From HGM04593 sp045634305 (GTDB lineage: Bacteria > Bacteroidota > Bacteroidia > Bacteroidales > Bacteroidaceae), in assembly GCA_045634305.1 (NCBI GenBank), contig JAZQZZ010000004.1, positions 1 to 64,000 of the forward strand: a stretch of DNA of 64,000 nucleotides, given 5' to 3'. This document shows positions 42,692-50,970 of the stretch, piece after piece. The translations under genes and the position numbers were made by a program. Position 1 is the first letter of the stretch; each line of letters opens with the position of its first letter. Under the pieces are notes generated by a model. It was not told where the DNA came from, ran no database searches, and worked only from the letters and a program-made list of their open reading frames with translations.

Positions 42692-43524
42692 AGAATACCT
42701 ATAAAAGCCAGGTATACAATAACACTTGGCACAGCAAACAGTGTGCTGTCAAAACGGTCGAGCAATCCGCCATGTCCCGGGAGGACGTTGCCGGAGTCTT
42801 TAATGCCCATTTCGCGTTTTATATTTGATTCGACAAGGTCACCTAAGGTGCCGAACACTACTACAACTACGGCCATACCAATCCACTGCCATATATTCAT
42901 TACTGCAAAGTAATGTGCCATTACGATACTTGCTCCAACTGCAACTGCAACACCTCCAAAGAAGCCTTCCCATGTCTTCTTGGGCGATATGCGCTCGAAC
43001 ATCTTGTGACGGCCGATGAGGCAGCCGATGCAGTACGCTCCACTATCATTGCACCATATGAAGATGAATATAGAAAGCGGGAATAGCCAATAGTATGTCT
43101 CGCCCTCGGGTGCTCCTGCTGTCGAGAGAATCTGCAACAAAGAGAACGGCAGTGCCACATAAAGCTGTGTAAGCGCAAAATAGGCGAGGTTTTCAATGTT
43201 GTTTCCTTTTGTGGAGAACAAGCGGCCTATAAATACACATAGTATTGCCAATATATATGGTGTGAACACCAATAATGCAGACACTGTCTCATTGTGGGCT
43301 GTAAGAGCAAATCCCACATACAGCAAGACACTGCACAGGAATGCCATTACCGGACTGAATGTTGCGTTCTTGTGCTGACGTAACAGTGTACAGAACTCGT
43401 TTACGGCCAAGGCCATAAAGACAAGGAACAGGGTTCTAAAAGTGTTGAACCCGTAAAGGATAGAACCGACCAGAACTGCTACAAATAGTGCACCGCTGAG
43501 TGTGCGTATAATGAAATTTTTCAT
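42688..43524 (-). CDS. cdsA: Phosphatidate cytidylyltransferase
   Basis: This is a 278-residue polytopic enzyme that makes CDP-diacylglycerol for phospholipids. About seven to eight membrane segments are seen. The signature SPKKTWEGFFGG and the C-terminal block GDLVESNIKREMGIKDSGNV...GHGGLLDRFDS are intact. It is the last gene of rsfS-ftsH-cdsA, 65 bp after ftsH, and its end overlaps lpxB. Confidence 0.96.
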   Translation of the reverse strand: MKNFIIRTLSGALFVAVLVGSILYGFNTFRTLFLVFMALAVNEFCTLLRQHKNATFSPVMAFLCSVLLYVGFALTAHNETVSALLVFTPYILAILCVFIGRLFSTKGNNIENLAYFALTQLYVALPFSLLQILSTAGAPEGETYYWLFPLSIFIFIWCNDSGAYCIGCLIGRHKMFERISPKKTWEGFFGGVAVAVGASIVMAHYFAVMNIWQWIGMAVVVVVFGTLGDLVESNIKREMGIKDSGNVLPGHGGLLDRFDSTLFAVPSVIVYLAFIGIL

Positions 43525-43589
43525 AAAGTCTTGTTTTATGTTGTGTCGTGTATTTCTTCAAGTATGAGAATTTCGCCTTTCAGACTTCC

Positions 43590-45557
43590 TTATTCTGCAG
43601 TCTCAGCCACAGGTGCCTCTGCTGCAGTTTCTGTATCGTTCTTCTCTTCACTTCTGTTGTTCGAGTCAAAAATCTCTTCACTGCGCGATGTCCAAGGGCG
43701 CTTGCCAAATATCTTCTCTACATCCTCGGCAAAGATAACCTCTTTCTCTATGAGAATCCTTGCAAGCTCGGCATGTCCCTCCTTGTGCTCCTGCAGCAGA
43801 GCCTTTGCTCTCTCATACTGCTCCTTTATCATCTTGTGAACCTCGGTGTCAATCATTTCGGCCGTTTTTTCACTGTAGGGGCGGTTGAATGAGTACTCCT
43901 GGTTGTTGTAGTAGCAAAGGTTCGAAAGGTTGTCGCTCATTCCTGCATATGCAACCATTGCATAACCCTGCTTTGTCACGCGCTCAAGGTCGTTCATGGC
44001 ACCGGTGGAGATGTGCCCGATGAAACACTCTTCGGCGGCACGTCCACCGAGTGTTGCGCACATTTCGTCAAGCATCTGCTCTTTGGTGGTAATCTGTCGC
44101 TCTTCGGGCATATACCATGCTGCGCCAAGTGCCCTGCCGCGTGGAACAATAGTAACCTTGATGAGCGGGTTCGCATGTTCAAGGAACCATGATATTGTGG
44201 CGTGACCGGCCTCGTGTATGGCAATAGCCTCCTTCTCCTTCTGTGTCATTACTTTGGTCTTTTTCTCAAGGCCACCGATTATGCGGTCAATGGCGTCAAG
44301 AAAATCCTGCTTGTCGACAGCTTTCTTCTTGCCTCGTGCAGCAATGAGTGCTGCTTCGTTGCATACATTTGCGATATCTGCACCCGAAAATCCCGGTGTC
44401 TGGCGTGCTAGTGTGTCGACGTCGACCGATGGGTCGAGTTTTAATGGACGCAAATGTACACCGAATATCTCCTTGCGCTCATTGAGGTCGGGCAAGTCTA
44501 CATGTATCTGGCGGTCAAAACGTCCGGCACGCAATAGCGCCTTGTCGAGGATGTCGGCGCGGTTGGTTGCTGCGATTACAATGATTCCGCTGTTTGTGCC
44601 GAAACCGTCCATTTCGGTCAGCAACTGGTTGAGCGTGTTCTCGCGCTCGTCGTTGCCGCCCATTGAAGGGTTCTTGCCTCGTGCGCGGCCTACAGCATCA
44701 ATCTCATCTATGAATATGATGCAAGGGGCTTTTTCTTTTGCCTGACGGAAGAGATCGCGTACACGCGATGCACCTACGCCCACGAACATCTCAACAAAGT
44801 CCGAACCGGACATTGAGAAAAACGGGACATTCGCTTCGCCTGCAACAGCTTTTGCAAGCAATGTCTTTCCTGTTCCCGGAGGACCTACAAGCAGTGCGCC
44901 CTTTGGTATCTTACCTCCAAGTTCAGTGTATCTCTGCGGGCTTTTCAAAAAATCAACAATTTCCTGTACCTCCTGCTTGGCTCCTTCCTGGCCTGCAACA
45001 TCCTTGAAGGTTATGCGAGTTGCGCCGTCATTCTTGTCAAAGAGTTTTGCCTGTGATTTGCCTACGTTGAAGACTCCGCCTTGTCCGCCGGCTCCGTTGC
45101 TCATGCGGCGCATGATGAATATCCAAATGAATATGATTATGACAAACGGGAAAATGTTCCAGAACATGTCGCCCCAGAAATTTGTCTGTTCTTCATATTT
45201 TACGGCACCTTTGAACTTGCCATCTTCGCTTTCTCTCTGCTCGCGTATGAAGTTGTCAAAGTTGTCTATGGAGCCTATTGTTGTCTCTACCTTCAGGCGT
45301 GCACCTTCGGTCAAAGGCTGGTCGGTTACTTTTGTGGCAGAGTCGCCAATTATGTATGCCTGTAGCGTTTTTCGGTTTATGACGGATATCTCCTCTACAT
45401 ATCCGCTCTTGATGTAATCCTCGACCTCACTGTATGATTTCTCTAGTCTCAAGTCGCTGTTCCCATCGTCAAAGATATAGATATACAAAAGTATACCTCC
45501 TATAATCATATACAGCCAGGTGAATGAAAATTTAGGTAGTTTGTTCTTGTTGCTCAT
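43590..45557 (-). CDS. ftsH: ATP-dependent zinc metalloprotease FtsH
   Basis: This is a 655-residue membrane AAA+ protease that degrades damaged or regulatory membrane proteins. Two transmembrane helices flank a periplasmic domain of about 100 residues. Then come the Walker A GPPGTGKT, Walker B IIFIDEIDAVG, the second region of homology ATNRADILDKALLRAGRFDR, and the zinc site HEAGH (His448/His452). The C-terminus is acidic. The frame continues to 45575, but that overlaps rsfS; the ATG at 45557 leaves a 10-bp gap. Confidence 0.97.
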   Translation of the reverse strand: MSNKNKLPKFSFTWLYMIIGGILLYIYIFDDGNSDLRLEKSYSEVEDYIKSGYVEEISVINRKTLQAYIIGDSATKVTDQPLTEGARLKVETTIGSIDNFDNFIREQRESEDGKFKGAVKYEEQTNFWGDMFWNIFPFVIIIFIWIFIMRRMSNGAGGQGGVFNVGKSQAKLFDKNDGATRITFKDVAGQEGAKQEVQEIVDFLKSPQRYTELGGKIPKGALLVGPPGTGKTLLAKAVAGEANVPFFSMSGSDFVEMFVGVGASRVRDLFRQAKEKAPCIIFIDEIDAVGRARGKNPSMGGNDERENTLNQLLTEMDGFGTNSGIIVIAATNRADILDKALLRAGRFDRQIHVDLPDLNERKEIFGVHLRPLKLDPSVDVDTLARQTPGFSGADIANVCNEAALIAARGKKKAVDKQDFLDAIDRIIGGLEKKTKVMTQKEKEAIAIHEAGHATISWFLEHANPLIKVTIVPRGRALGAAWYMPEERQITTKEQMLDEMCATLGGRAAEECFIGHISTGAMNDLERVTKQGYAMVAYAGMSDNLSNLCYYNNQEYSFNRPYSEKTAEMIDTEVHKMIKEQYERAKALLQEHKEGHAELARILIEKEVIFAEDVEKIFGKRPWTSRSEEIFDSNNRSEEKNDTETAAEAPVAETAE

Positions 45558-45567
45558 TCTTTCTTTA

Positions 45568-45939
45568 TCAATCAATATCTGGAATTTCTGTTAATGTTGC
45601 ATCAGCCCACAGGTGCTCAATGTCGTAGAATCGGCGTACGTCGGGCAGGAATATGTGAACCAATATATCGCCATAGTCCATTGCGACCCATTGCGAGTTG
45701 CGCAGACCGTCGATGAAGTAGGGCTTCTTTTTGCAGTTGATTCTCACTGTATCTTCAATGGAATCGGTGATTGCGCTTACCTGGTTGGGTGAGTTACCTT
45801 GACATATAACGAAATAGTCGCACACACTGTTGCCGAGCTTCAACATGTCAACTACAACAATTCCTTTGCCTTTTTTGTCCTGTATACCTTCTATTATTTG
45901 CTTGATGACATCCTGTGCATCAATTTTTTCTTTTTGCAT
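45568..45939 (-). CDS. rsfS: Ribosomal silencing factor RsfS (Iojap family)
   Basis: This 123-residue protein binds ribosomal protein L14 and blocks subunit joining when nutrients are scarce. The Iojap motif GNSVCDYFVICQGNSPNQVSAI is followed by WVAMDYGDILVHIFLPDVRRFYDIEHLW, with the typical W-D-Y-G-D order. It is first in the rsfS-ftsH-cdsA operon, with a promoter box at 46024. Confidence 0.95.
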   Translation of the reverse strand: MQKEKIDAQDVIKQIIEGIQDKKGKGIVVVDMLKLGNSVCDYFVICQGNSPNQVSAITDSIEDTVRINCKKKPYFIDGLRNSQWVAMDYGDILVHIFLPDVRRFYDIEHLWADATLTEIPDID

Positions 45940-46023
45940 ATTAATATTATAAATAAGATTAAAGTTGAGTTTTGTGTAAAATTATTGCTGTTGTTTTCTG
46001 CAATGTTACATATGTTACATATG

Positions 46024-46031
46024 CAAAGATA
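46024..46031 (-). promoter_or_regulatory. -7 box for the rsfS-ftsH-cdsA operon
   Basis: The minus strand reads TATCTTTG, a full match to TAnnTTTG, 85 bp before rsfS. A direct repeat TGTTACATA (two copies) lies just beside it. Confidence 0.55.
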
Positions 46032-46157
46032 TTCCTTATTTTGTCTATATGAAAATAAAAACAGATGCTTTTTGCCGAAAAACGCCGAAAAAAGAAAATT
46101 TTTTCATTTTTTTCTGCAAAAAATAGGCGAAAATATTTTTTTTACCGAAAAAAGTTG

Positions 46158-46165
46158 TACCTTTG
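46158..46165 (+). promoter_or_regulatory. -7 box for tRNA-Gln
   Basis: TACCTTTG, a full match to TAnnTTTG, lies 17 bp before the 5' end of the tRNA, with a T-rich tract upstream where the -33 element would be. Confidence 0.65.
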
Positions 46166-46181
46166 CATCGCAATTGAGCCT

Positions 46182-46252
46182 TGGGCTATGGTGTAATGGT
46201 AACACTGCAGATTCTGGTCCTGCCTTTCCTGGTTCGAGTCCGGGTAGCCCAA
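46182..46252 (+). tRNA. tRNA-Gln (anticodon CTG)
   Basis: A full cloverleaf can be drawn: acceptor TGGGCTA/TAGCCCA, D-stem GTGT/ACAC with loop AATGGTA, anticodon stem GCAGA/CCTGC with loop TTCTGGT (anticodon 46214-46216), variable loop CTTT, and T-arm CCTGG/CCGGG with loop TTCGAGT. It is 71 nt and does not encode the CCA end. The 31-39 pair in the anticodon stem is an A-C mismatch. Its promoter and terminator flank it closely. Confidence 0.93.
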
Positions 46253-46255
46253 CAG

Positions 46256-46285
46256 AGAGATTTCCAAACGGAAATCTCTTTTTTA
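46256..46285 (+). terminator. Terminator of the tRNA-Gln transcript
   Basis: AGAGATTTCC (46256-46265) pairs perfectly with GGAAATCTCT (46270-46279) across an AAAC loop and is followed by a run of T. Confidence 0.9.
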
Positions 46286-46315
46286 TTATATTTGTCGTAC
46301 GGTGAAAAGAATAAT

Positions 46316-46351
46316 AAATCCCGCTGTGATATTTGAACCAAAGCGGGATTT
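46316..46351 (-). terminator. Terminator of the thioredoxin lipoprotein gene
   Basis: AAATCCCGCT (46316-46325) pairs perfectly with AGCGGGATTT (46342-46351) across a 16-nt loop, just past the stop codon at 46372. Confidence 0.75.
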
Positions 46352-46371
46352 GTGTTTTAAACTCCATTTTC

Positions 46372-47034
46372 TTATTTGAAGCAGTTTTCTTTAATCATAT
46401 TTACAAGCTCCTCTTTGGCTACACCGCCGGTCTGCACTTTGTAACGTCCTTCCATTGGAATGAATAGCAATGTGGGGATTGCCTGGATGTTGAAAGCATT
46501 GGCAATGCCAGGTTCGTTGTCTACATTTATCTTATAGATGTAGAGTTCGCTGGCATATTCCTTCGCAATCTCCTCAAGAATTGGAGAGATGGCCTTGCAT
46601 GGACCACACCAGTCGGCGTAGAAATCAACAACGGCGGGTTTGTCGCCAAGATATTTCCACTCCTTGCTTAAATCGGCAACCTTGTTTGCGAAGCCCTCTG
46701 TGTCAAGGTGTATGCAACCGGCAACCGGCTGTGCGCAATCCTGCTTGTCGCACTTGTTATTGCAATCCTGCTTGTCGCACTTGTTTTTACAGTCCTGTTT
46801 GTCACACTTGTTATTGCAGTCTTGCTTGTCGCATTTGTTGCTGCAGTCCTGTTTATTACATTTGTTATTGCAATCTTGTTTGTCACATTTGTTGTTGCAG
46901 TCCTGCTTGTCGCACTCTTGTTTGTTGTCGAGACATTCTGTTTTGTGCTCTTTGCACTCGCTGTTCTGCGCCTTGTTGCCACCGCAAGCCATCATCATGG
47001 CTGCGCACGCAATGATAACGAATATACGTTTCAT
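46372..47034 (-). CDS. Thioredoxin-domain lipoprotein with Cys-rich tandem repeat
   Basis: This is a 220-residue lipoprotein; the signal ends MMMAC (Cys17). Between the lipid anchor and the thioredoxin domain lies a tandem repeat of CDKQDCNNK (residues 41-100, six full units and a partial seventh), with further Cys at 27, 34 and 107, giving 17 Cys spaced C-x4-C-x3. The thioredoxin fold follows, with the active site WCGPC (residues 142-146) and the cis-Pro in AIPTLLF. It should act in the periplasm as a disulfide enzyme. The repeat may hold disulfides or metal. The longer frame to 47073 lacks a proper signal start. Confidence 0.92.
   Translation of the reverse strand: MKRIFVIIACAAMMMACGGNKAQNSECKEHKTECLDNKQECDKQDCNNKCDKQDCNNKCNKQDCSNKCDKQDCNNKCDKQDCKNKCDKQDCNNKCDKQDCAQPVAGCIHLDTEGFANKVADLSKEWKYLGDKPAVVDFYADWCGPCKAISPILEEIAKEYASELYIYKINVDNEPGIANAFNIQAIPTLLFIPMEGRYKVQTGGVAKEELVNMIKENCFK
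46735..46914 (-). repeat. 27-bp tandem repeat encoding CDKQDCNNK
   Basis: Six complete 27-bp units and a partial seventh lie inside the thioredoxin lipoprotein gene, with a few synonymous and single-residue changes between units. The unit length is a multiple of three, so gain or loss of units keeps the frame. This also leaves several opposite-strand frames open. Confidence 0.9.
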
Positions 47035-47070
47035 AATCTTTAATGGTTTAGGTTGGTTAATCTGTTTTTG

Positions 47071-47078
47071 CAAATATA
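47071..47078 (-). promoter_or_regulatory. -7 box for the thioredoxin lipoprotein gene
   Basis: The minus strand reads TATATTTG, a full match, 37 bp before the start at 47034. The 295-bp divergent gap (47035-47329) also carries the box at 47246 and otherwise no gene. Confidence 0.5.
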
Positions 47079-47245
47079 TTAAATATTTTCATAACCAATC
47101 TATTGCAGCTGTTAATATTTCGTAAATGGCTTTTGTGATGATGGAAAAATGGATTTTTGTATGTATTTTTTATAAATATGTGAATTTTTAACAGCAAATA
47201 TTATTGTTTTGTGTTGTTTTGTTTGCAAGGGATGGTGAATATAAG

Positions 47246-47253
47246 TATTTTTG
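47246..47253 (+). promoter_or_regulatory. -7 box for the TlpA-like gene
   Basis: TATTTTTG lies 77 bp before the chosen ATG at 47330. The leader that follows contains an imperfect inverted repeat AACCAG...CTGGTT. Confidence 0.5.
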
Positions 47254-47329
47254 CAACCAGTGAAGAGAGGTTCTCTTTTGAGTGCTGGTTATTCCTCTTA
47301 CCATAATGAAAATGAAAATCTTATATATA

Positions 47330-48676
47330 ATGAAATCAAGATTATTATTGCTCCTATTGCTGGTATCTGTAGTATTTACCGCATCAGCCCAGCGTGCCCG
47401 TTTTGAGATTGCATTCCAATCGGAGAATTCTGCCGATTTGTCAAAAGTATATATTCAGCCTTTAAATGCCGATGAGGCTTCCCAAACAGTTCTTTTGCGT
47501 CTGAAGGGTGACAAATATTCAGCAAATGTCCCGGTTTCTCGCACCGGTTTTTATGAGGTTGTCATGGTGATAAACGGTGGCCAGTGGCTCACGACAGTGT
47601 ATGCTCCAAAGCAGAAGAGAGTGGGGTTGGATGTTGGGTTCGATGGAGTGGCACTCAATGAGTGCTCGTCTGTGGACAACAAGGCGATATCCGATCTTAA
47701 CTCGATAGTAAATGCCAACAACCGCAAACTGTGGATGGTCAAGGGTATGACCGATGACGCTTTGCGTTCATTGTTTACAAGCTATCTCACTGTATGTGAT
47801 TCAATTGTCGCAGCTGTGAAACCATCTGAAGCCGTCGTGAATTATATGAAGGCTACAGCCTATTCGAATGCAAAGAATTTCTACACCTCAATTCCAAGAG
47901 CACAAAAACGCAGATTGAAGGATTTGCCTTTTACCGATGCTGATGTGCTACCTTCAATGGCCGCTGTACTCGACAATGAGTATGCAGCTCTTGTGCCATC
48001 GGCCATGCAATTGGTATATGCAACAATATCGGCCGATGCAAAACTTGATGTAAGAGGTATGATGGATGTGCTTTATGCCGACTATCAAAACGCTACAGTC
48101 AGGAACCGGGTTGCCGATATGCTCATGAACCGTTTCCTGGTGCGTCACAACTATGCCGGTGATTTTGACGGCGGTCTTGAGTATCTGCAAGCGATTGTCA
48201 ATGATTTTGAATTGTCGGACAGTTATGTAAAAGAGTACCTCAAACGTAAGTCGGCTCTTGTGGGTGCTGATTTTCCCGAGGAGGTGGTTCTTGTGGATTC
48301 TGATGGCAAGGTTGTCGATTTTTCCAAGTTCAAGGGCAAATATGTATATGTAGACCTTTGGGCATCGTGGTGTGGTCCTTGCTGCAAGGAGGTTCCTCAT
48401 CTTCAGGCTCTTGAAAAGGAACTTGAGGGCAGCAATGTTGTCTGCGTGTCAATATCAACGGATACTGATGAGAATGCGTGGAAAGCAAAGATGGCCGAAC
48501 TCGGTATGCACGGCAACCAGCTATTTGACCGTGATGGAGCATTGGGCACGGCTCTCAATGTTGGTGGCATTCCTTTCTTTGTGATATATGACAAAGAAGG
48601 CAAGCTCCACACCTATGGTGCGCAGCGTCCAAGCAGCGGCGATACAATAAAGCAGTTTCTGCTGAATCTTAAGTGA
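47330..48676 (+). CDS. TlpA-like thiol-disulfide oxidoreductase with long N-terminal domain
   Basis: This is a 448-residue secreted protein; the signal is MKSRLLLLLLLVSVVFTASAQ. Residues ~25-310 form an N-terminal domain of the DUF4369-like type seen in Bacteroidota TlpA proteins, with beta strands then helices. The C-terminal thioredoxin-like domain has WASWCGPCCKEVPHLQ and the cis-Pro in VGGIPFFVIYD. It probably reduces or exchanges periplasmic disulfides. Upstream in-frame Mets at 47306 and 47312 are possible, but the signal peptide fits the ATG at 47330. It is divergent from the Cys-repeat thioredoxin gene. Confidence 0.88.
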   Translation: MKSRLLLLLLLVSVVFTASAQRARFEIAFQSENSADLSKVYIQPLNADEASQTVLLRLKGDKYSANVPVSRTGFYEVVMVINGGQWLTTVYAPKQKRVGLDVGFDGVALNECSSVDNKAISDLNSIVNANNRKLWMVKGMTDDALRSLFTSYLTVCDSIVAAVKPSEAVVNYMKATAYSNAKNFYTSIPRAQKRRLKDLPFTDADVLPSMAAVLDNEYAALVPSAMQLVYATISADAKLDVRGMMDVLYADYQNATVRNRVADMLMNRFLVRHNYAGDFDGGLEYLQAIVNDFELSDSYVKEYLKRKSALVGADFPEEVVLVDSDGKVVDFSKFKGKYVYVDLWASWCGPCCKEVPHLQALEKELEGSNVVCVSISTDTDENAWKAKMAELGMHGNQLFDRDGALGTALNVGGIPFFVIYDKEGKLHTYGAQRPSSGDTIKQFLLNLK

Positions 48677-48746
48677 TTTTTACACTTTTAACACCTTGTT
48701 TATCATATATTATGGGCAAAAATACCAACCATTGCCTATAATTTGT

Positions 48747-48754
48747 TACTTTTG
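48747..48754 (+). promoter_or_regulatory. -7 box for the four-repeat secreted protein
   Basis: TACTTTTG, a full match to TAnnTTTG, lies 66 bp before the ATG at 48820. Confidence 0.55.
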
Positions 48755-48819
48755 TCGCCCTTAATTGGTGCGAACTCGGTTATGTATATATTTTTATCAA
48801 ATAATTAAAATTTCAACTT

Positions 48820-50835
48820 ATGAAGAAAAACTACTTTATGTTGGTTTGCCTCATGCTTTTTATGGCAGTACAGGCAACAGCGCAGAGCTTTACAATTGAC
48901 GAGCTGTTCGGAAAGTGGAGGTTTACGGCAGACGTGGAGTTTACCGATGCTGCAACACAGGCTCACAAGGAGACACTCTCGGGTGATTGTGAGGCTGTTA
49001 TCTCTGCCGATGAAAATTACATTGCAAAAATCGTTGGTTTTGCCGGCTCTTCTGCTCAGCAGAACATCAATGCGATTGGTGCAAAGGATGGACAGGACAT
49101 GGCTAAGGTTATCAATCTTAACAATCCTCAGTTGTGGAATGACCTTTTGCTTGCCAATGAGAATGGTGACAACCCTTACGGAGTTTTTGCCGATGGCGAG
49201 TGGAAAGTGCAGTCTTACGGTCCTGTATATTATAATGTGTATGCAACAGACGGTTTGATTACCATCCCTGATTTTACAGTTGTGAAAGTGACTGATTATC
49301 AGGCTGAGAAAGCAACAGTCATAGCAAAGTATACAAACGTGAAGATGACGCTTGTTGAGGCTGAAACTGTTGAGGTTGCCGATATTAGCGGCGAGTATCA
49401 GTTTAAGGCCGGTGCAGGTACCTATGATACAATGGCTGGTTCTGTCATTCCAACTGAGTTTGCAGTAACTTTTGCAAAGAAGTCTGATGACAACAGAACT
49501 TATGATGCGACTATCGCAATCGAGGGTTACAATGCTGTTACTCTTCCTGCAGCTTACAATGGCGTGTCTGTAGTGCTTGACTATGATAATACATATCTTG
49601 ATGAGGCTAACGGCATCCGTTTTGCTCCAATGTATGGCGATGCAACTGCCGGTGAAATAGAGTTCATGTCTCAGAGCGAGACAGCTTTCTCTCTCTATAG
49701 CGGTTTTGCTTTTGCTAGCGATGTTACAGTAAAGGCTGCCGATGGCGTGACCGATTCTTTGGTTGTTAACGGCAACTATCATCAGTGGTATACAGCCGGC
49801 TCTTTGAAGATGGCGACCGATGCTCCTGCTTTTGATTGGGCTGGTGTCTACACTGTAAAGACAACCGATGAGAACGGTTTGTATATAGGTGAGGCTGCAG
49901 GCTTTGAGTGGCCAACTGAGTTCCAGATTGAAGTTGAATACAACGAGGGTTGGGATATGTATCTCGTGACAAAGGTTTTTGGTATGGATGTTGTGGCTCT
50001 CAATTATGGTGGCTTGGAATTCAAGCCTGCCGAGGATGGCAAGAGTGTAGATATTTCTACAGGCTACCTCTATACCGTAGAGCCGGGTGCCGTTTATCTT
50101 GCACTCCGTGATATGAATATGTCAACAGATGCCATTGAAATGGTTGTCAACGGTGATGGTACTATGTCGGTTGCCGGTCTGAGCGTTGTGACGACTGTAT
50201 ACGGTGTTGCAGAACCTGTTCTCAATGCGTTCTACTCAAACCTTGTCGTAACAAAAGAGGGTGTTGAGCCCGAGGCTCCCGAGGCATTTGATTGGCTCGG
50301 AACATGGGAAGTTACTGTAGGTAGCCAGGTGTCTTACGACGGCAAGACATATCCCGAGTCGTTCTATATGACAATAGAGCATAATGCAGATTGGGGTATG
50401 ACTCTTATCACTCAATTTATGAGTAAGGATGTTGCGGGTGTCAACTATGGTGGTATTCTGTTGACAATAGCCGAGGATAACAAGAGCGCCGAGATGGAAG
50501 TTGGTGTAATTGCCGGTGGTTCATACCCCGATTACCTTAAGATCTATGATATGAACGGTTTAGCGGACTATCCGGTTATTCTTACAGCAAACGCAGATGG
50601 CACAATCTCGTTCGAAGACTTCTTCCTTGCAACCTATAATTGGGATACGACAACTTTGACTCCTGCAGTGTTCTGCCAGCAGGTTACTGCAACAAAGTGT
50701 CCTACAGGCATTGAGGAGGTGAAAGGTGAGAACGTGAAGGTGAAAGGAATTTATGACATGCAAGGCCGCAAGGTTGATGCAATCGCAGCTCCCGGTCTTT
50801 ACATTGTTGATGGCAAAAAGATACTTGTTAAGTAA
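48820..50835 (+). CDS. Secreted four-repeat beta protein with type IX-like tail, function unknown
   Basis: This is a 671-residue protein; the signal peptide ends MAVQATAQ. It contains about four repeats of ~150 residues starting near residues 25, 188, 338 and 490. The last two are clearly related: each begins FDW-G and contains a NYGG block about 70 residues on. All look beta-rich. The final ~40 residues (IYDMQGRKVDAIAAPGLYIVDGKKILVK region) closely match the tail of the M60 peptidase at the left end. It is an exported or surface protein, with no recognised enzyme motif. It is a single-gene unit. Confidence 0.85.
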   Translation: MKKNYFMLVCLMLFMAVQATAQSFTIDELFGKWRFTADVEFTDAATQAHKETLSGDCEAVISADENYIAKIVGFAGSSAQQNINAIGAKDGQDMAKVINLNNPQLWNDLLLANENGDNPYGVFADGEWKVQSYGPVYYNVYATDGLITIPDFTVVKVTDYQAEKATVIAKYTNVKMTLVEAETVEVADISGEYQFKAGAGTYDTMAGSVIPTEFAVTFAKKSDDNRTYDATIAIEGYNAVTLPAAYNGVSVVLDYDNTYLDEANGIRFAPMYGDATAGEIEFMSQSETAFSLYSGFAFASDVTVKAADGVTDSLVVNGNYHQWYTAGSLKMATDAPAFDWAGVYTVKTTDENGLYIGEAAGFEWPTEFQIEVEYNEGWDMYLVTKVFGMDVVALNYGGLEFKPAEDGKSVDISTGYLYTVEPGAVYLALRDMNMSTDAIEMVVNGDGTMSVAGLSVVTTVYGVAEPVLNAFYSNLVVTKEGVEPEAPEAFDWLGTWEVTVGSQVSYDGKTYPESFYMTIEHNADWGMTLITQFMSKDVAGVNYGGILLTIAEDNKSAEMEVGVIAGGSYPDYLKIYDMNGLADYPVILTANADGTISFEDFFLATYNWDTTTLTPAVFCQQVTATKCPTGIEEVKGENVKVKGIYDMQGRKVDAIAAPGLYIVDGKKILVK

Positions 50836-50889
50836 CTGATACACGATTTTAGTTAAATATTTAATACATAGTAATATTTAACATAATAT

Positions 50890-50926
50890 ATGGCGCTTCT
50901 CCGTTGTGTGAAGCGCCATTTTTTTG
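50890..50926 (+). terminator. Terminator upstream of the SusC gene
   Basis: ATGGCGCTTC (50890-50899) pairs with GAAGCGCCAT (50910-50919), followed by seven T. It ends the transcript of the four-repeat protein gene and directly abuts the next promoter box. Confidence 0.9.
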
Positions 50927-50934
50927 TAATTTTG
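50927..50934 (+). promoter_or_regulatory. -7 box for the SusC-SusD operon
   Basis: TAATTTTG, a full match, lies 36 bp before the SusC start at 50971 and immediately after the preceding terminator's T tract. Confidence 0.55.
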
Positions 50935-50970
50935 CAACCCGAAAATAACATGAAAAAATAAGACTGGAAA

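Noticed and set aside
46182..46252. tRNA-Gln as an integration site
   Set aside because: No integrase, no repeated 3' tRNA end and no foreign-looking block flank it; both sides are ordinary genes.
46581..47125. Long plus-strand open frames of Leu/Ser/Cys-rich protein across the thioredoxin lipoprotein gene
   Set aside because: They are opposite-strand readings of the 27-bp repeat, which has no stop in several frames. The minus-strand gene has a lipobox, repeat and WCGPC, so it is the real one.
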